64,000 nucleotides of DNA. Origin: Pseudomonadaceae bacterium. GTDB taxonomy: Bacteria > Pseudomonadota > Gammaproteobacteria > Pseudomonadales > Azotimanducaceae. Positions 34,339 to 43,537 of this stretch are shown in pieces; within the stretch, counting starts at the first letter, position 1; every line of letters starts with the position of its first letter. The notes below the pieces were generated by a model. It was not told the origin of the DNA and did no database searches. It saw nothing but the letters and a program-made list of their open reading frames with translations. The position numbers and the translations under genes are program-made. The stretch is from NCBI GenBank assembly GCA_024743175.1, contig JANSXA010000003.1, positions 310,001 to 374,000 on the forward strand, written 5' to 3'.

Positions 34339-37059
34339 TTAGAACGCACCAAACCGATAAGTGACTTCGAGGCCGTAGAACTGTGGATACAGTGGCTGGG
34401 CCAACTGACGCCAGTCACCGCTGGCGGTACCGGTGGTAATGCCACGCGAATAAACTTTGTCCAGGACGTTGTCTACAAAGCCACGAACAACCCACTGGTC
34501 GCGATTGTCGCGCCAGGTCAACGAGACGTCTAAACGCTCCCGTGCCGGGTTCTCGTCGATCGCACGAATAATACCTTCCGATGCATATTCGCCGGTGTAA
34601 GAGAAGGTGCCGCCTGCTGTGAGGGTGCCCGCTTCAAAGTTCCACTGGTAAGAACCCCATAAGGTGTATTTCCATTCGGGTATACGCTTGAGTTCATTGC
34701 CTTTCAGGTTCTGGGCTAGGAAGGCGTCCCGTCCTGGTGCACCGGTAACCGGATCCGCTGCAGTCTGATTGAATATCTGCACTGGGAAGTTGGGATTGTC
34801 GTCTTCCAGAACAAACAGATCAGATTTATATTCGGTTTTGGTGTAGCTCACATTACCGCCCAGGGTGAGCGCATCTGTTGGCAGCCAGGTGAACTCAACT
34901 TCAACGCCCATGTTCTCTACGTCGTCGGTATTCAACACCTGATCCTGGGCCTGGCCCGCTGCGGCATTGAAGATTTCAATCCGATCCTGATAGCCGTCAT
35001 ATTGATACATGTAAACGGAAGAGTTTATCTGTAGCTGACCTTCGAGCAGGGTAGCTTTGTAACCGATCTCTGTGGCCAGAACTTCTTCCTGGTCATAGGT
35101 TAACGGTACGATGCCTGCGATGCCTCCAGCTGAAAGGCCACGGGAATCACCGATGCCCAGAGAGTATCCGCCTGCGCGATAACCGGTAGTTACCGATGCG
35201 TAGACCAGGGTGTCTGCGTTTGGCGTCCAGTCCAGGTTGACTCGGAAAGAGGTGTCCCCCCAGTCGTCTTCACCTTTTGCGGCATCGGCAAAGGAGTAGG
35301 GAATACCCTGTAATCGCAGAGGTGTTGTACAGGCGGGATCGGTCAACGCACACAATCCGCCGATTGGGTTATCCGGATCTCCCGTAGGGAAGGCATTACC
35401 CATGGCGAGGTTGGCGGTTGCCAGGTCGACACCAAAGTTGATCGGATCCAACTCAAAATAGCCGGTACGGTCTTCGAACGCGGACTTTTCGTCTTCTGCC
35501 CAGCGTACGCCAATGGTCAGAGCAAATTCTTCGTTAAAAGTATAGGTACCCTGGGTATAAACCGCGTAGGCATCTGTATCGATTTCATTCCAGTACTCAT
35601 AGTACGCACCGGTTGGATCGCCACTCCAGCGACCAATCTCCTGGGTGCCAACTGCCGCGTCACCACGTCGTGTGTGCGTTGCAGGTAACAATGGATCAAA
35701 TACACCGTAGTTGGCTGCATTCAGGAAACGCCCCTGGCTTTCTCGGTCGCGGAACGCGTAGTTCTGAACGCGATTGGCATGGAAATAATACAAGCCGCTG
35801 GTGACCTGTAGCTTGTCACCCAACTGCCACAGCAGCTGTAGTTCGTGCGAGTAGGTTTCGACGGACTCCGTTACCGTTTGCCGAGGCTGCGAAAAAGTAC
35901 CGTTGGTGTAGTCCAGATCGATATCAAACAGATAATCAAAGTCAGACCAGCCACCCAGGTACTTGATAGCGGTGGTTTCGCTGAGATCCCAGGTCAGATC
36001 AAACTGCACGCCGTTCTGGTCAAAGGTTTCGAAATTGTCGCCATTGTTGGCAACCTTTGCATTGAGATCTTCCAGGTCTGGATCCAGAGCTAAGCCCTGG
36101 CCGCCCAGGCCAAAACCTGAGTTAGGTACAGCTGATTGCGCGATATCTACTCCGGGACGATTGTAAGCACCGTACAGGGTTTCACCCGTAACCGGATGTG
36201 TGAAGGCTGTGGCGCCAGGCGTGCCGGCGGTGACGGGTCGAATGCCACGTGCATAGTTTTCTGTATTGACGGTATCGCGATCACCCGCAAACCCCTGGGC
36301 TACAACCGTGGACATGCCGATGATGCGATCCGAAGAGCGATCATTCCAGCGCACGTTGGCTTCCCAGTTATCAGCAATGTTCCATTGCAGAGAAATAGAA
36401 TAGTTGGAGTCGTGAATACTGTTGATGTCTTCACTGCCGGCAAGGCCACCCTGAGCTCCATCACGATCGCGATTCACGCCGACAATGCGATAAGCCAGCT
36501 TGTCTTCGATGATGGGTCCAGACAGAACGCCATAGTATTCCTGCGCACCCAGGTTGCCACCCAGAACGCGAAGCTCACCCTCAAACTCGTAGGTTGGTTT
36601 GTTAGTGATGTAATTCAGCGCACCGCCAATGGAGTTACGTCCATACAGTGTGCCCTGAGGCCCTCGCAGCGCTTCGATCCGCGCGATGTCGTAAAGGCCA
36701 TTCTCAGATGCGGCAATGCCGAAATCTTCCGAATAAACGCCGTTATAGTATGTTGCAACCCCTGGGTCACCACCGACAGCGCGGAAGTTTCGACCGACAC
36801 CGCGAATACGAATATCGTAGGCGTCTCGAGTGGTTGCAGGAATGAAGTTGACCAGTTCGTCAGCGCCCTGGATGCCGAAATCTTCGATCATATCTTCGCC
36901 AAAGGCGGTGATCGAAATAGACGTATCAGAAACTGTGGACTCGCGCTTTTCAGCGGTCACCACCATTTCTTCAATGACACGGCGTTTTTCTTCAGCAAGA
37001 ACTTGGTTTGCGAACAGCATACACAGCAGTGCAGCGCCACCAATGCGGAAATAAGACAT
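34339..37059 (-). CDS. TonB-dependent outer-membrane receptor
   Basis: The protein has 906 residues. A signal peptide (cleavage near VLAEE) is followed by a TonB box region (EEMVVTAEKRE), a plug domain (IRGVGRNFRAVGGDPGV, LRGPQGTLYGRNSIGGALN) and a long beta-barrel ending in aromatic VTYRFGAF, the usual C-terminal sorting strand. The start at 37059 is chosen because GGAGGGG precedes it; a longer frame from 37155 adds a stretch with no signal character. The substrate is unknown: the plug type is common in receptors for carbon compounds, and the neighbours suggest a hydrophobic terpenoid or similar. No Fur site is seen upstream. Confidence 0.92.
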   Translation of the reverse strand: MSYFRIGGAALLCMLFANQVLAEEKRRVIEEMVVTAEKRESTVSDTSISITAFGEDMIEDFGIQGADELVNFIPATTRDAYDIRIRGVGRNFRAVGGDPGVATYYNGVYSEDFGIAASENGLYDIARIEALRGPQGTLYGRNSIGGALNYITNKPTYEFEGELRVLGGNLGAQEYYGVLSGPIIEDKLAYRIVGVNRDRDGAQGGLAGSEDINSIHDSNYSISLQWNIADNWEANVRWNDRSSDRIIGMSTVVAQGFAGDRDTVNTENYARGIRPVTAGTPGATAFTHPVTGETLYGAYNRPGVDIAQSAVPNSGFGLGGQGLALDPDLEDLNAKVANNGDNFETFDQNGVQFDLTWDLSETTAIKYLGGWSDFDYLFDIDLDYTNGTFSQPRQTVTESVETYSHELQLLWQLGDKLQVTSGLYYFHANRVQNYAFRDRESQGRFLNAANYGVFDPLLPATHTRRGDAAVGTQEIGRWSGDPTGAYYEYWNEIDTDAYAVYTQGTYTFNEEFALTIGVRWAEDEKSAFEDRTGYFELDPINFGVDLATANLAMGNAFPTGDPDNPIGGLCALTDPACTTPLRLQGIPYSFADAAKGEDDWGDTSFRVNLDWTPNADTLVYASVTTGYRAGGYSLGIGDSRGLSAGGIAGIVPLTYDQEEVLATEIGYKATLLEGQLQINSSVYMYQYDGYQDRIEIFNAAAGQAQDQVLNTDDVENMGVEVEFTWLPTDALTLGGNVSYTKTEYKSDLFVLEDDNPNFPVQIFNQTAADPVTGAPGRDAFLAQNLKGNELKRIPEWKYTLWGSYQWNFEAGTLTAGGTFSYTGEYASEGIIRAIDENPARERLDVSLTWRDNRDQWVVRGFVDNVLDKVYSRGITTGTASGDWRQLAQPLYPQFYGLEVTYRFGAF

Positions 37060-37212
37060 GTATTTACCCCTCCGAGTGTTCGAACGTACAGACTGTGTTT
37101 TCCAACCAGGTACTGTCGTCGAATCCAGTTTAATGGAGCCGGTTCGTATCCCCATACGAACCGACTTCTCTAGGATTGACCAAATTCAGGACAGATGCAA
37201 CTGTCTATATAG

Positions 37213-37247
37213 TCGAAAAAAACCCCACCCGCGGGGCGGTTTTTGAA
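37213..37247 (-). terminator. Terminator after tRNA-Val
   Basis: On the leftward strand CCGCCC pairs with GGGTGG (one G-T pair) around CGC, extended by A/T pairs across a small bulge, followed by a seven-T tract, about 12 bases after the tRNA 3' end. Confidence 0.7.
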
Positions 37248-37257
37248 AGAAAAATGA

Positions 37258-37334
37258 TGGTAGGCACGGTCAGATTCGAACTGACGACCCCTTGGATGTC
37301 GACCAAGTGCTCTAACCAACTGAGCTACGCGCCT
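37258..37334 (-). tRNA. tRNA-Val (anticodon GAC), with C at position 33
   Basis: The leftward strand folds as a full cloverleaf of 77 bases with encoded CCA: acceptor stem AGGCGCG/CGTGCCT (one G-T pair), D arm with GTTGGTTA, anticodon stem CTTGG/CCAAG, five-base variable loop, T arm GTCAG-TTCGAAT-CTGAC. The loop reads TCGACAT, so the anticodon is GAC (Val). The acceptor and D arm agree with pseudomonad tRNA-Val(GAC). Position 33, a nearly universal U, is C here. The gene is followed by a terminator and looks transcribed alone. Confidence 0.9.
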
Positions 37335-37427
37335 GAAGAGGGTGCCTTGTTCAGCCTTATGACTGTCGGGGCGGCGCGTAGTCTAGCAATTCTGCCGGTG
37401 ACACCACAATAACTATTCCCCGCTTGT

Positions 37428-38507
37428 CTATTTAAGATCGATGTCCTCGATCTGGCCGGATGCAACCTGTTCTATTTCAAACAGCGGGTCGGTAGCGATG
37501 ACGCTGGCATGGGTCGTGATATCCTCCTGCACAACACTCGCCTCGCCAAACAGAGCGATGTGGAACAGTGCTTCTCCCTCGTACACCAGCGGCAGATTAT
37601 TCATGCCAATGACAATACCGTCGACGGTTGAGGAAACGCCCACTTCTGCGGAAGAAAACGGTGAGGAAATTATCCCCAGCAGATCATCGGCATTGACTCG
37701 ATCGCCCAGTTTGACCAGCGGTCGGAACATGCCGTCGCCGCTGGCTCGAAACCATTTGCTCGAACGGGCGATATTGGGTTCAGTGACAGCGGCTCTGTTG
37801 CGTCTGGCAGGCAGCATGCTCAGCCCGCGCATGGCGTTGGTAATGCCGCGAATACCCGTGACAATCGATCCTTCTGACAGACGCAGGGCTTCACCCGCTT
37901 CATAAGTTAATACCGGGATACCGCGCTCGCCGGCTTCTGCCCGCAGGGTGCCCTCGATTAGACCGGCATTAATGATTACCGGTATCGAGAAATCCAGCGC
38001 CATCTTCTTAACTTCCGGATTATCCAGCGCGGCGCGAATCTGCGGCAGGTTGTCGCGGTGTATCGCCGCGGTATGCAGGTCAATAACGTGGGTGCAGCGC
38101 GCCACCACCTCAGTGAAAAACAAATGGGCTATTCTTGATCCTAACGATCCGCTTTCGCTGCCCGGAAAGCAGCGGTTCAAATCGCGACGATCCGGCAGAT
38201 AACGCGACTGATGGATAAACCCGTGCAGGTTCACAACCGGTACCAGCACCAGAGTGCCTTTCAGCGACTTCAATGTCTTTAAGGTGCGCAGCCTGCGGAT
38301 GATTTCAATGCCGTTGAGTTCATCACCGTGAATCCCGGCGCAAATTAGCAAGACCGGGCCCGGTTGTTTGCCATGAATAATCTCCACGGTGAGGTCCAGC
38401 GGGGTGTGGGTATACAGCGCCGCAGCGGGAATGTCGAACTGTAGCCGCTGTCCAGGGCTGATTTGTTTTCCCGCCATTTTGAACGGTTTGTTCTGGATTT
38501 TGCTCAT
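37428..38507 (-). CDS. Succinylglutamate desuccinylase/aspartoacylase family protein (M14-like)
   Basis: The protein has 359 residues. The zinc motif is GIHGDELNG (His and Glu, about 59-67) with the third ligand His in VIDLHTA, plus a catalytic-type Glu in TYEAGEA. A C-terminal biotinyl/sandwich-like domain (KLGDRVNADDLLGIISSPF) is normal for this group. Members remove acyl groups from amino acids or act as carboxypeptidases. The gene is divergent to MFS-rimB-rimK; relatives of this gene are commonly found next to rimK and rimB, so it may hydrolyse glutamate-type modifications or dipeptides. AAAGGAA precedes the ATG. Confidence 0.87.
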   Translation of the reverse strand: MSKIQNKPFKMAGKQISPGQRLQFDIPAAALYTHTPLDLTVEIIHGKQPGPVLLICAGIHGDELNGIEIIRRLRTLKTLKSLKGTLVLVPVVNLHGFIHQSRYLPDRRDLNRCFPGSESGSLGSRIAHLFFTEVVARCTHVIDLHTAAIHRDNLPQIRAALDNPEVKKMALDFSIPVIINAGLIEGTLRAEAGERGIPVLTYEAGEALRLSEGSIVTGIRGITNAMRGLSMLPARRNRAAVTEPNIARSSKWFRASGDGMFRPLVKLGDRVNADDLLGIISSPFSSAEVGVSSTVDGIVIGMNNLPLVYEGEALFHIALFGEASVVQEDITTHASVIATDPLFEIEQVASGQIEDIDLK

Positions 38508-38523
38508 GGTGTTCCTTTGTCTA

Positions 38524-38566
38524 AAAAAAGCCTGCAGCGCGCGCAGAAAAAGCTTGCAGCGCGGGT
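38524..38566. repeat. Imperfect direct repeat
   Basis: AAAAGCCTGCAGCGCG and AAAAGCTTGCAGCGCG occur twice at about 27-base spacing in the 83-base gap between the divergent M14-like and MFS genes. It may be a simple duplication or paired binding sites for a shared regulator. Confidence 0.5.
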
Positions 38567-38590
38567 GGAAATGACGAGAATCGCGCCGCC

Positions 38591-39832
38591 ATGAAAGCCA
38601 CCCTAAAATCTTTATTCAGCGTATTTCTATCGCTGGCCATCCTACTGCTAGGTCATGGCCTGCAACAGACATTGTTGCCGCTGCATGCTCAAAATATCGG
38701 CTGGAGCCCTGCTGCAATTGGATTAACAGGCGCCGCGTATTTTGCTGGCTTTATCCTGGGTTGTTACTGCATGCCGCGGCTGATTGCCAGCGTAGGACAT
38801 ATTCGCGTGTTCACTGTGTGCACCGCGCTGGCTATTGTGGCTATTCTGACGCTGGCCCAATGGCAGTACCTGTCGGTCTGGATAGTCATGCGTCTGTTAA
38901 CCGGCGTCAGCCTGGCAGGTTTCTACATGGTGATAGAAAGCTGGCTTAACGAGAATGTCGCAGAGCGTTCTCGCGGCAGCCTGTTATCATTTTATGGGTT
39001 TGTCTGTATTGGCGCTATGGCAGTTGGCCAGCTTTTACTCTTCAGTGATGACATGCTGCAGGGTGCCGTGCTGGCAGCCATGATTTTTGCGCTGGCCATT
39101 GTTCCGGTAGGTTTAACCACCAGCCCCCAACCTGCAATACCCCCGCGGGTTATCCCCAGATTCCGCGTGGCATATCAGGCCTCTCAGGTCGGTCTCATCG
39201 CGGCAGCCATCTCAGGCTTTGTCATGGGATTGATCTGGAGTAATGGCGCGGTGTTTGCCGGTAGGGTTGCACTGGATAATCAGGTCGGCGCTACCTTTAT
39301 TATGGCTGTGCTGCTCGGTGGACTGTTCTGGCAGCTCCCGTTAGGCCGCCTTTCCGACCATATCGATCGTCGATGGGTCATTCTTGGTACCAGTACGTTA
39401 GCCTTTGTCTGCTCAATCAGCTGGGTATTTTTCGGAGCTACAACGCCTCTACACCTCTATGTGTTAGGTTTTGTAGTAGGAGGTTCTGCAATGCCACTGT
39501 ATTCGCTCGGGGTTGCGCACGCGAATGACAATGCGCGGGGTGATTTTCTGTTGATTGCAGGCGCGCTGCTGCTGGCCAATGGGCTGGGTTCTATTGCAGG
39601 GCCATTGCTTTATGCAGGTCTGGTCGGTTTACAACTGGATAACCTCTTTTTTGTGCTGATTGCCGCCGCTTTTGCGGTTTCAGCGGTCTGGACGGGTGCA
39701 CGTCTGGTTTTACACCATGTGTCTCGAGATCATTTTGAGCCTTACCAGATGGTGCCTAAAACCACCATGGCTGCGGTAGACATGGACCCACGGGGTATAA
39801 CCTCGACTGAACACAACAGTGAGACTTTTTAG
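38591..39832 (+). CDS. MFS transporter (YcaD-like)
   Basis: The protein has 413 residues with about twelve hydrophobic segments. The first half carries GLTGAAYFAGFILG and the loop motif RLLTGVSLAGFYMVIESWLNE (in two pieces: RLLTGVSLAGFYM, ESWLNE), typical of the YcaD/TMR subgroup; the second half has LPLGRLSDHIDRR, the MFS loop 2-3/8-9 signature. The substrate is unknown. It leads an apparent operon with rimB (ten-base gap) and rimK, so it may move amino acids or peptides related to RimK chemistry. No strong ribosome site is seen before the ATG. Confidence 0.87.
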   Translation: MKATLKSLFSVFLSLAILLLGHGLQQTLLPLHAQNIGWSPAAIGLTGAAYFAGFILGCYCMPRLIASVGHIRVFTVCTALAIVAILTLAQWQYLSVWIVMRLLTGVSLAGFYMVIESWLNENVAERSRGSLLSFYGFVCIGAMAVGQLLLFSDDMLQGAVLAAMIFALAIVPVGLTTSPQPAIPPRVIPRFRVAYQASQVGLIAAAISGFVMGLIWSNGAVFAGRVALDNQVGATFIMAVLLGGLFWQLPLGRLSDHIDRRWVILGTSTLAFVCSISWVFFGATTPLHLYVLGFVVGGSAMPLYSLGVAHANDNARGDFLLIAGALLLANGLGSIAGPLLYAGLVGLQLDNLFFVLIAAAFAVSAVWTGARLVLHHVSRDHFEPYQMVPKTTMAAVDMDPRGITSTEHNSETF

Positions 39833-39842
39833 GAAGAGTTGA

Positions 39843-40304
39843 GTGAATGACCGTAAGAAACATTACCCGTCGATTGGCTGGCGTGAGCGCGTCTCGTTAC
39901 CACAACTGGGCATCTATGGGATAACCGCTAAAACTGATACCGGTGCGCGCTCGTCCTGTCTGCACGCTTTTCAAGTTGATGAATTCGACAAAGACGACAC
40001 GCCCTGGGTGCGTTTTGGCGTGCATCCGTCACGGCGCAGTACATTTGACGAAGTGTGGTGTGAGGCAAAAGTTGTCGATAAACGCCTGGTGAAAAACTCG
40101 GGCGGCATTGAATCCCACAGGTATTTCATTGAAACCCAGCTGCAGCTGGGTGACCGCATCTGGAAAACGGAAATTTCCCTCGCTGATCGCGAGACCATGG
40201 GCTATCGCATGCTGCTTGGTCGCACAGCTATTCGTAACCACTACCTTGTAAACCCCGGCCGCTCGTTTCTGCAGAGTCGACATAAAAAACGGAAAAAATC
40301 ATGA
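39843..40304 (+). CDS. rimB: ATP-dependent zinc protease-type protein (RimB family)
   Basis: The protein has 153 residues. The family is retropepsin-like: [13 protein letters not shown] holds the D-T-G active-site motif (about 32-34), followed by [11 protein letters not shown] and MLLGRTAI. In Pseudomonas, RimB is a protease that clips the glutamate tails added to ribosomal protein S6 by RimK. The start is GTG at 39843, six bases after AGGAAG. The gene overlaps rimK by four bases (ATGA), so RimB and RimK are made together. The symbol rests on family and context. Confidence 0.85.
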   Translation: MNDRKKHYPSIGWRERVSLPQLGIYGITAKTDTGARSSCLHAFQVDEFDKDDTPWVRFGVHPSRRSTFDEVWCEAKVVDKRLVKNSGGIESHRYFIETQLQLGDRIWKTEISLADRETMGYRMLLGRTAIRNHYLVNPGRSFLQSRHKKRKKS

Positions 40305-41212
40305 AAATTGCGATTTTGTCGAGAAATTCTCGGATCTATTCAACCGCGCGACTGGTGGAAGCTGCAAAAGCCCGGGGACACGAAGTGCGTGTGTTAGATC
40401 ATCTGCGCTGTTTCATGGACATCACCTCAGAAAAGCCGACCCTGCACTATCGTGACGAAGAATTTGATGCTGATCATTTTGATGCGGTTATTCCGCGAAT
40501 TGGTTCGTCGGTTACTTTTTATGGCTGCGCCGTGGTGCGGCAGTTTGAGGTGATGGGTGTTTACTGTGTCAATGAATCGGTAGCCATAACCCGTTCCAGG
40601 GACAAGTTGCGCTCGTTGCAGCTGTTGTCGCGCCGTGGCGTAGGCATTCCCGCCACAGCTTTTGCGAATTCCCCTGATGATATCAAAGGCCTGATACGCG
40701 AAGTGGGTGGCCCGCCTCTGGTCATCAAATTGCTGGAAGGTACTCAGGGCATTGGTGTTGTGCTCGCTGAGACGCGTAACGCGGCACAGAGCGTGATTCA
40801 GGGTTTCATGGGCTTGTCTGCCGACATTCTGGTTCAGGAATTTATCAAAGAGGCCGGCGGCAGCGACATCCGTTGTTTTGTGGTCGGCGGAAAAGTCATT
40901 GCCGCCATGCAGCGCACTGCCCCGGAAGGGGAGTTTCGTTCTAATCTGCACAGAGGCGGCAGTGCCAAGGTGGTGCGGCTCAGTCCTGCGGAGCGTCGCA
41001 CCGCGGTGAATGCTGCGAAAATTATGGGACTGAACGTCTGCGGGGTTGATTTACTGCGCTCAGAGCGAGGCCCGCTGATCATGGAAGTGAACTCTTCTCC
41101 GGGCTTGAAAGGTATTGAGGAGGCGACACACAAAGATGTCGCCGGCCTCATTATCGATTTCATAGAGAAAGAGGCGCGCCCCAACAAAACCAAAACCCGC
41201 GGCAAAGGTTAA
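40301..41212 (+). CDS. rimK: Alpha-L-glutamate ligase (ribosomal protein S6 modification)
   Basis: The protein has 303 residues, as in E. coli RimK (300). It begins [14 protein letters not shown], then [12 protein letters not shown], the ATP-grasp motifs [15 protein letters not shown] and [14 protein letters not shown], and the Mg-binding [27 protein letters not shown] (in pieces: [20 protein letters not shown]). RimK adds glutamates to the C terminus of S6 and can make poly-glutamate; this alters ribosomes and translation. The C-terminal tail is short and basic. It is the last gene of the operon. Confidence 0.95.
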   Translation: MKIAILSRNSRIYSTARLVEAAKARGHEVRVLDHLRCFMDITSEKPTLHYRDEEFDADHFDAVIPRIGSSVTFYGCAVVRQFEVMGVYCVNESVAITRSRDKLRSLQLLSRRGVGIPATAFANSPDDIKGLIREVGGPPLVIKLLEGTQGIGVVLAETRNAAQSVIQGFMGLSADILVQEFIKEAGGSDIRCFVVGGKVIAAMQRTAPEGEFRSNLHRGGSAKVVRLSPAERRTAVNAAKIMGLNVCGVDLLRSERGPLIMEVNSSPGLKGIEEATHKDVAGLIIDFIEKEARPNKTKTRGKG

Positions 41213-41243
41213 GGTTAATACCCGGCACTACTTCCTAGTAGTA

Positions 41244-42353
41244 CTATCTGCCGCCGGCGCTGACGTCTGCCTGGCGTTCTGCCTCTAACAGGCGGGCGCC
41301 GCGTAAGATACCACCCATGGAATAGTTACCTTCGTGGCAGGCGTATTCAAAGACTTTATCGTCGCTGCTGCGCCAGATGTATTCTCCGGACCAGGGTGCT
41401 GTCCACACAGTGGGGTCTTTGACGGTAAAGCTGTAGAGGATGTTGCCATCCTCCTGCGGTGTGAAGCGTTCAATCACCTGCATGTTTTCACTGCCGCCGC
41501 GCGCCTGTCGGCTCGCCGCAATAAAGTTTCGTGTATCAACAACCAGTGTATCGCCGTCCCAGCGACCAACAGAATCACCCAGCCAGCTTTTCATGCTGGC
41601 CGGATTGTGGGTGCCATTCATGCGCACGACACGTGCATCGTGCACCATCTCAATCATGATCATGACGTGTTCATCGGTCTGTACAATGCGTTTGAAGTTG
41701 TTATACAGGCTGGGAAACGTCGGCGTGGCGCCAGTGAAGCCGACAATGCAGCGTTCTGAAATGCCCAGTGACTCAGGGCCGTCGTAAGGACCGCGATGAT
41801 CCACGTCGAGCCACCACGCTGTGCCGTCGTTAGGGCGGCGCAGTTTGGCGCGCTCGCGGGCGGCAGACATGGCTTCTTCGGTCAGTGGTGGCATACGCCC
41901 GTTAGGCGGGTCGATGATGATCGAGGTGCGGAATTTGCCGTCGACGGTGAAGACGTCGTCACCTTCGTCCACCCAGAAATTGTTATATCCACCGACGTTG
42001 CCGGCGCCGCTGGCTTCGCTGAACTCTTCACCCACGCCAACGGGTGGTGCGCCACCTTCAGGTGGGGCTTCGGTCACAGGTCCGCGGTTTTTGTCCCGTT
42101 CAATGACTCTCAGTCTGTTCTCTTCAACGATAGCAGCCGCCGCTTCAGGCGTCAGGTAGCGATTGTCGCCAAACTCTTTTGGCCGCTGGAAGGGTGTCAG
42201 CGTGGAAACATCATATGTCCCTGAGAGGTCGGGTTTACCGCTGTCCGTGCGTTTGATGCCATCGGCAAAAGCCGGTGCACCGGTCATAAGCGCGACCGAT
42301 GCGCTGATCAGCGCTGCTGTAAAAGTTGTCCAGGTGGTGTCGGCGGTGTTCAT
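41244..42353 (-). CDS. Secreted protein of unknown function (paralogue of 13756-14808)
   Basis: The protein has 369 residues with a signal peptide ending near PAFADG. The blocks match those of 13756-14808: KPDLSGTYD, GGYNNFWVDEG, FRTSIIIDPPNG, NNFKRIVQTDEHVMI, HDARVVRMNGTH, WLGDSVGRWDGDTLVVDT and EYACHEGNY, so the two are clear paralogues, very roughly half identical by eye. No catalytic class is recognised. It is slightly longer because of a Glu/Pro/Gly-rich insert near 95-115. GGGGAG precedes the ATG. The gene is flanked by opposite-strand genes and is probably transcribed alone. Confidence 0.8.
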   Translation of the reverse strand: MNTADTTWTTFTAALISASVALMTGAPAFADGIKRTDSGKPDLSGTYDVSTLTPFQRPKEFGDNRYLTPEAAAAIVEENRLRVIERDKNRGPVTEAPPEGGAPPVGVGEEFSEASGAGNVGGYNNFWVDEGDDVFTVDGKFRTSIIIDPPNGRMPPLTEEAMSAARERAKLRRPNDGTAWWLDVDHRGPYDGPESLGISERCIVGFTGATPTFPSLYNNFKRIVQTDEHVMIMIEMVHDARVVRMNGTHNPASMKSWLGDSVGRWDGDTLVVDTRNFIAASRQARGGSENMQVIERFTPQEDGNILYSFTVKDPTVWTAPWSGEYIWRSSDDKVFEYACHEGNYSMGGILRGARLLEAERQADVSAGGR

Positions 42354-42502
42354 GTTTCTCCCCTTTATGAATGGTGCCAGCCTCTACTATAACGCCTTTT
42401 TTCAATGTGCGTGTTTTTTGCAAATCTGTTGTTGCCTGCAGCAGCCTTGCGTAGAGTCTTGGCTTCGCGTGTGAGCGAAAAAAAAGAACAGGGAAATGAG
42501 TT

Positions 42503-43483
42503 ATGAGTATTGATATGGGTGTCACCTTTGGCAGCCTGGGTGTGCTGGGTCCACGTGCGATTATCGACGTTGCCAGGATGGCTCAACAGATGGGTTACCG
42601 CTCGTTGTGGACCGTGGAGGCGACAGGTACTGATGCTATTTCATTACTGGGCGCGGCTTCAGCGGTCGCGCCTCAACTTGATCTGGCAACCGGCATTGTG
42701 CCCGTTGCAGTGCGTACACCGCCGCTGGCTGCCATGTCTGCAGCAACCCTGCAGGCACTCAGCCCGGATGCGGATGTATGGCTGGGTGTTGGGGTGTCGG
42801 CGCCCGGTATCCTGCGCCAGCATGGCGCGCCGCCACCAGATCGACCGATTGCTCGAATGCGCGAATATGTTGCGCTGCTGCGCGAATGCCTGTCTGGTGA
42901 AGCGGTAACTTTTGAAGGTGATTTCTGGTCAGTCAAACGGTTCAGATTAGGTATGCGCCTGGGTGAGCGAAAGCCAAAGATTGTGCTGGCGGCTTTGGGT
43001 CCACAGATGTTGAAGCTGGCTGGTGAAATTGCCGATGGGGTGTTGCTGAATTACATTCCTGTCAGCCATGTGGGGCCTTCTATTGAGCAGGTGCGTGCTG
43101 GTGGCAACGCCAGGATTTTTGCCTACGTACATGCCTCCGTTACTGAATTTGAGCGCGGTGCAAAATCAGCTCGAAAAGATCTGTTCAACTACGCCATGGC
43201 TGATGGCTACGCCAATATGTTTCGTGCTGCCGGTTTTTCTGACGAGGTAGATCAGTTGCGGGACTGCCATGCGCAAAAAGACCGGGAAGGGGCGTTAGCT
43301 GCAATCACAGAGCAGATGATTCAAGCGATTAATTTTATCGGTGATAAAAAAGAAGTGACGGCGTTTACGCGAAGCTACATTGACGCTGGCGTTGAGCACC
43401 CGGTACTGATGCCAATGCCCTGGGCGGATGATCGCTGGCAGGTCACTGAACAAACCATGAGTGCGGCAATTGCGGCTCTTTAG
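42503..43483 (+). CDS. LLM class (luciferase-like) flavin-dependent oxidoreductase
   Basis: The protein has 326 residues with a TIM-barrel luciferase-like fold: MAQQMGYRSLWTVEA (about 27-41), ATGIVPVAVRTPPLAAM, WLGVGVSAP, ALGPQMLKLAGEIADGVLLNY and the C-terminal GVEHPVLMPMPW. The phrase ALGPxMLxLAGExADG is common in F420- or FMN-dependent LLM enzymes. Gammaproteobacteria mostly lack F420, so FMN is likelier, but cofactor type is not decidable. The gene lies 54 bases before an SRPBCC gene on the same strand. Possible roles: oxidation of hydrophobic or xenobiotic compounds. Confidence 0.87.
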   Translation: MSIDMGVTFGSLGVLGPRAIIDVARMAQQMGYRSLWTVEATGTDAISLLGAASAVAPQLDLATGIVPVAVRTPPLAAMSAATLQALSPDADVWLGVGVSAPGILRQHGAPPPDRPIARMREYVALLRECLSGEAVTFEGDFWSVKRFRLGMRLGERKPKIVLAALGPQMLKLAGEIADGVLLNYIPVSHVGPSIEQVRAGGNARIFAYVHASVTEFERGAKSARKDLFNYAMADGYANMFRAAGFSDEVDQLRDCHAQKDREGALAAITEQMIQAINFIGDKKEVTAFTRSYIDAGVEHPVLMPMPWADDRWQVTEQTMSAAIAAL

Positions 43484-43537
43484 CGTAAAAGCCCGCTCAA
43501 TCAAAACGAATTAAAAACACTTCAAAAGGAGAAGTTC

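Noticed and set aside
36136-37173. 345-residue frame opposite the TonB-dependent receptor
   Set aside because: It is antisense to a clear receptor with signal peptide, plug and barrel, has Cys-rich, unnatural composition and no family features.
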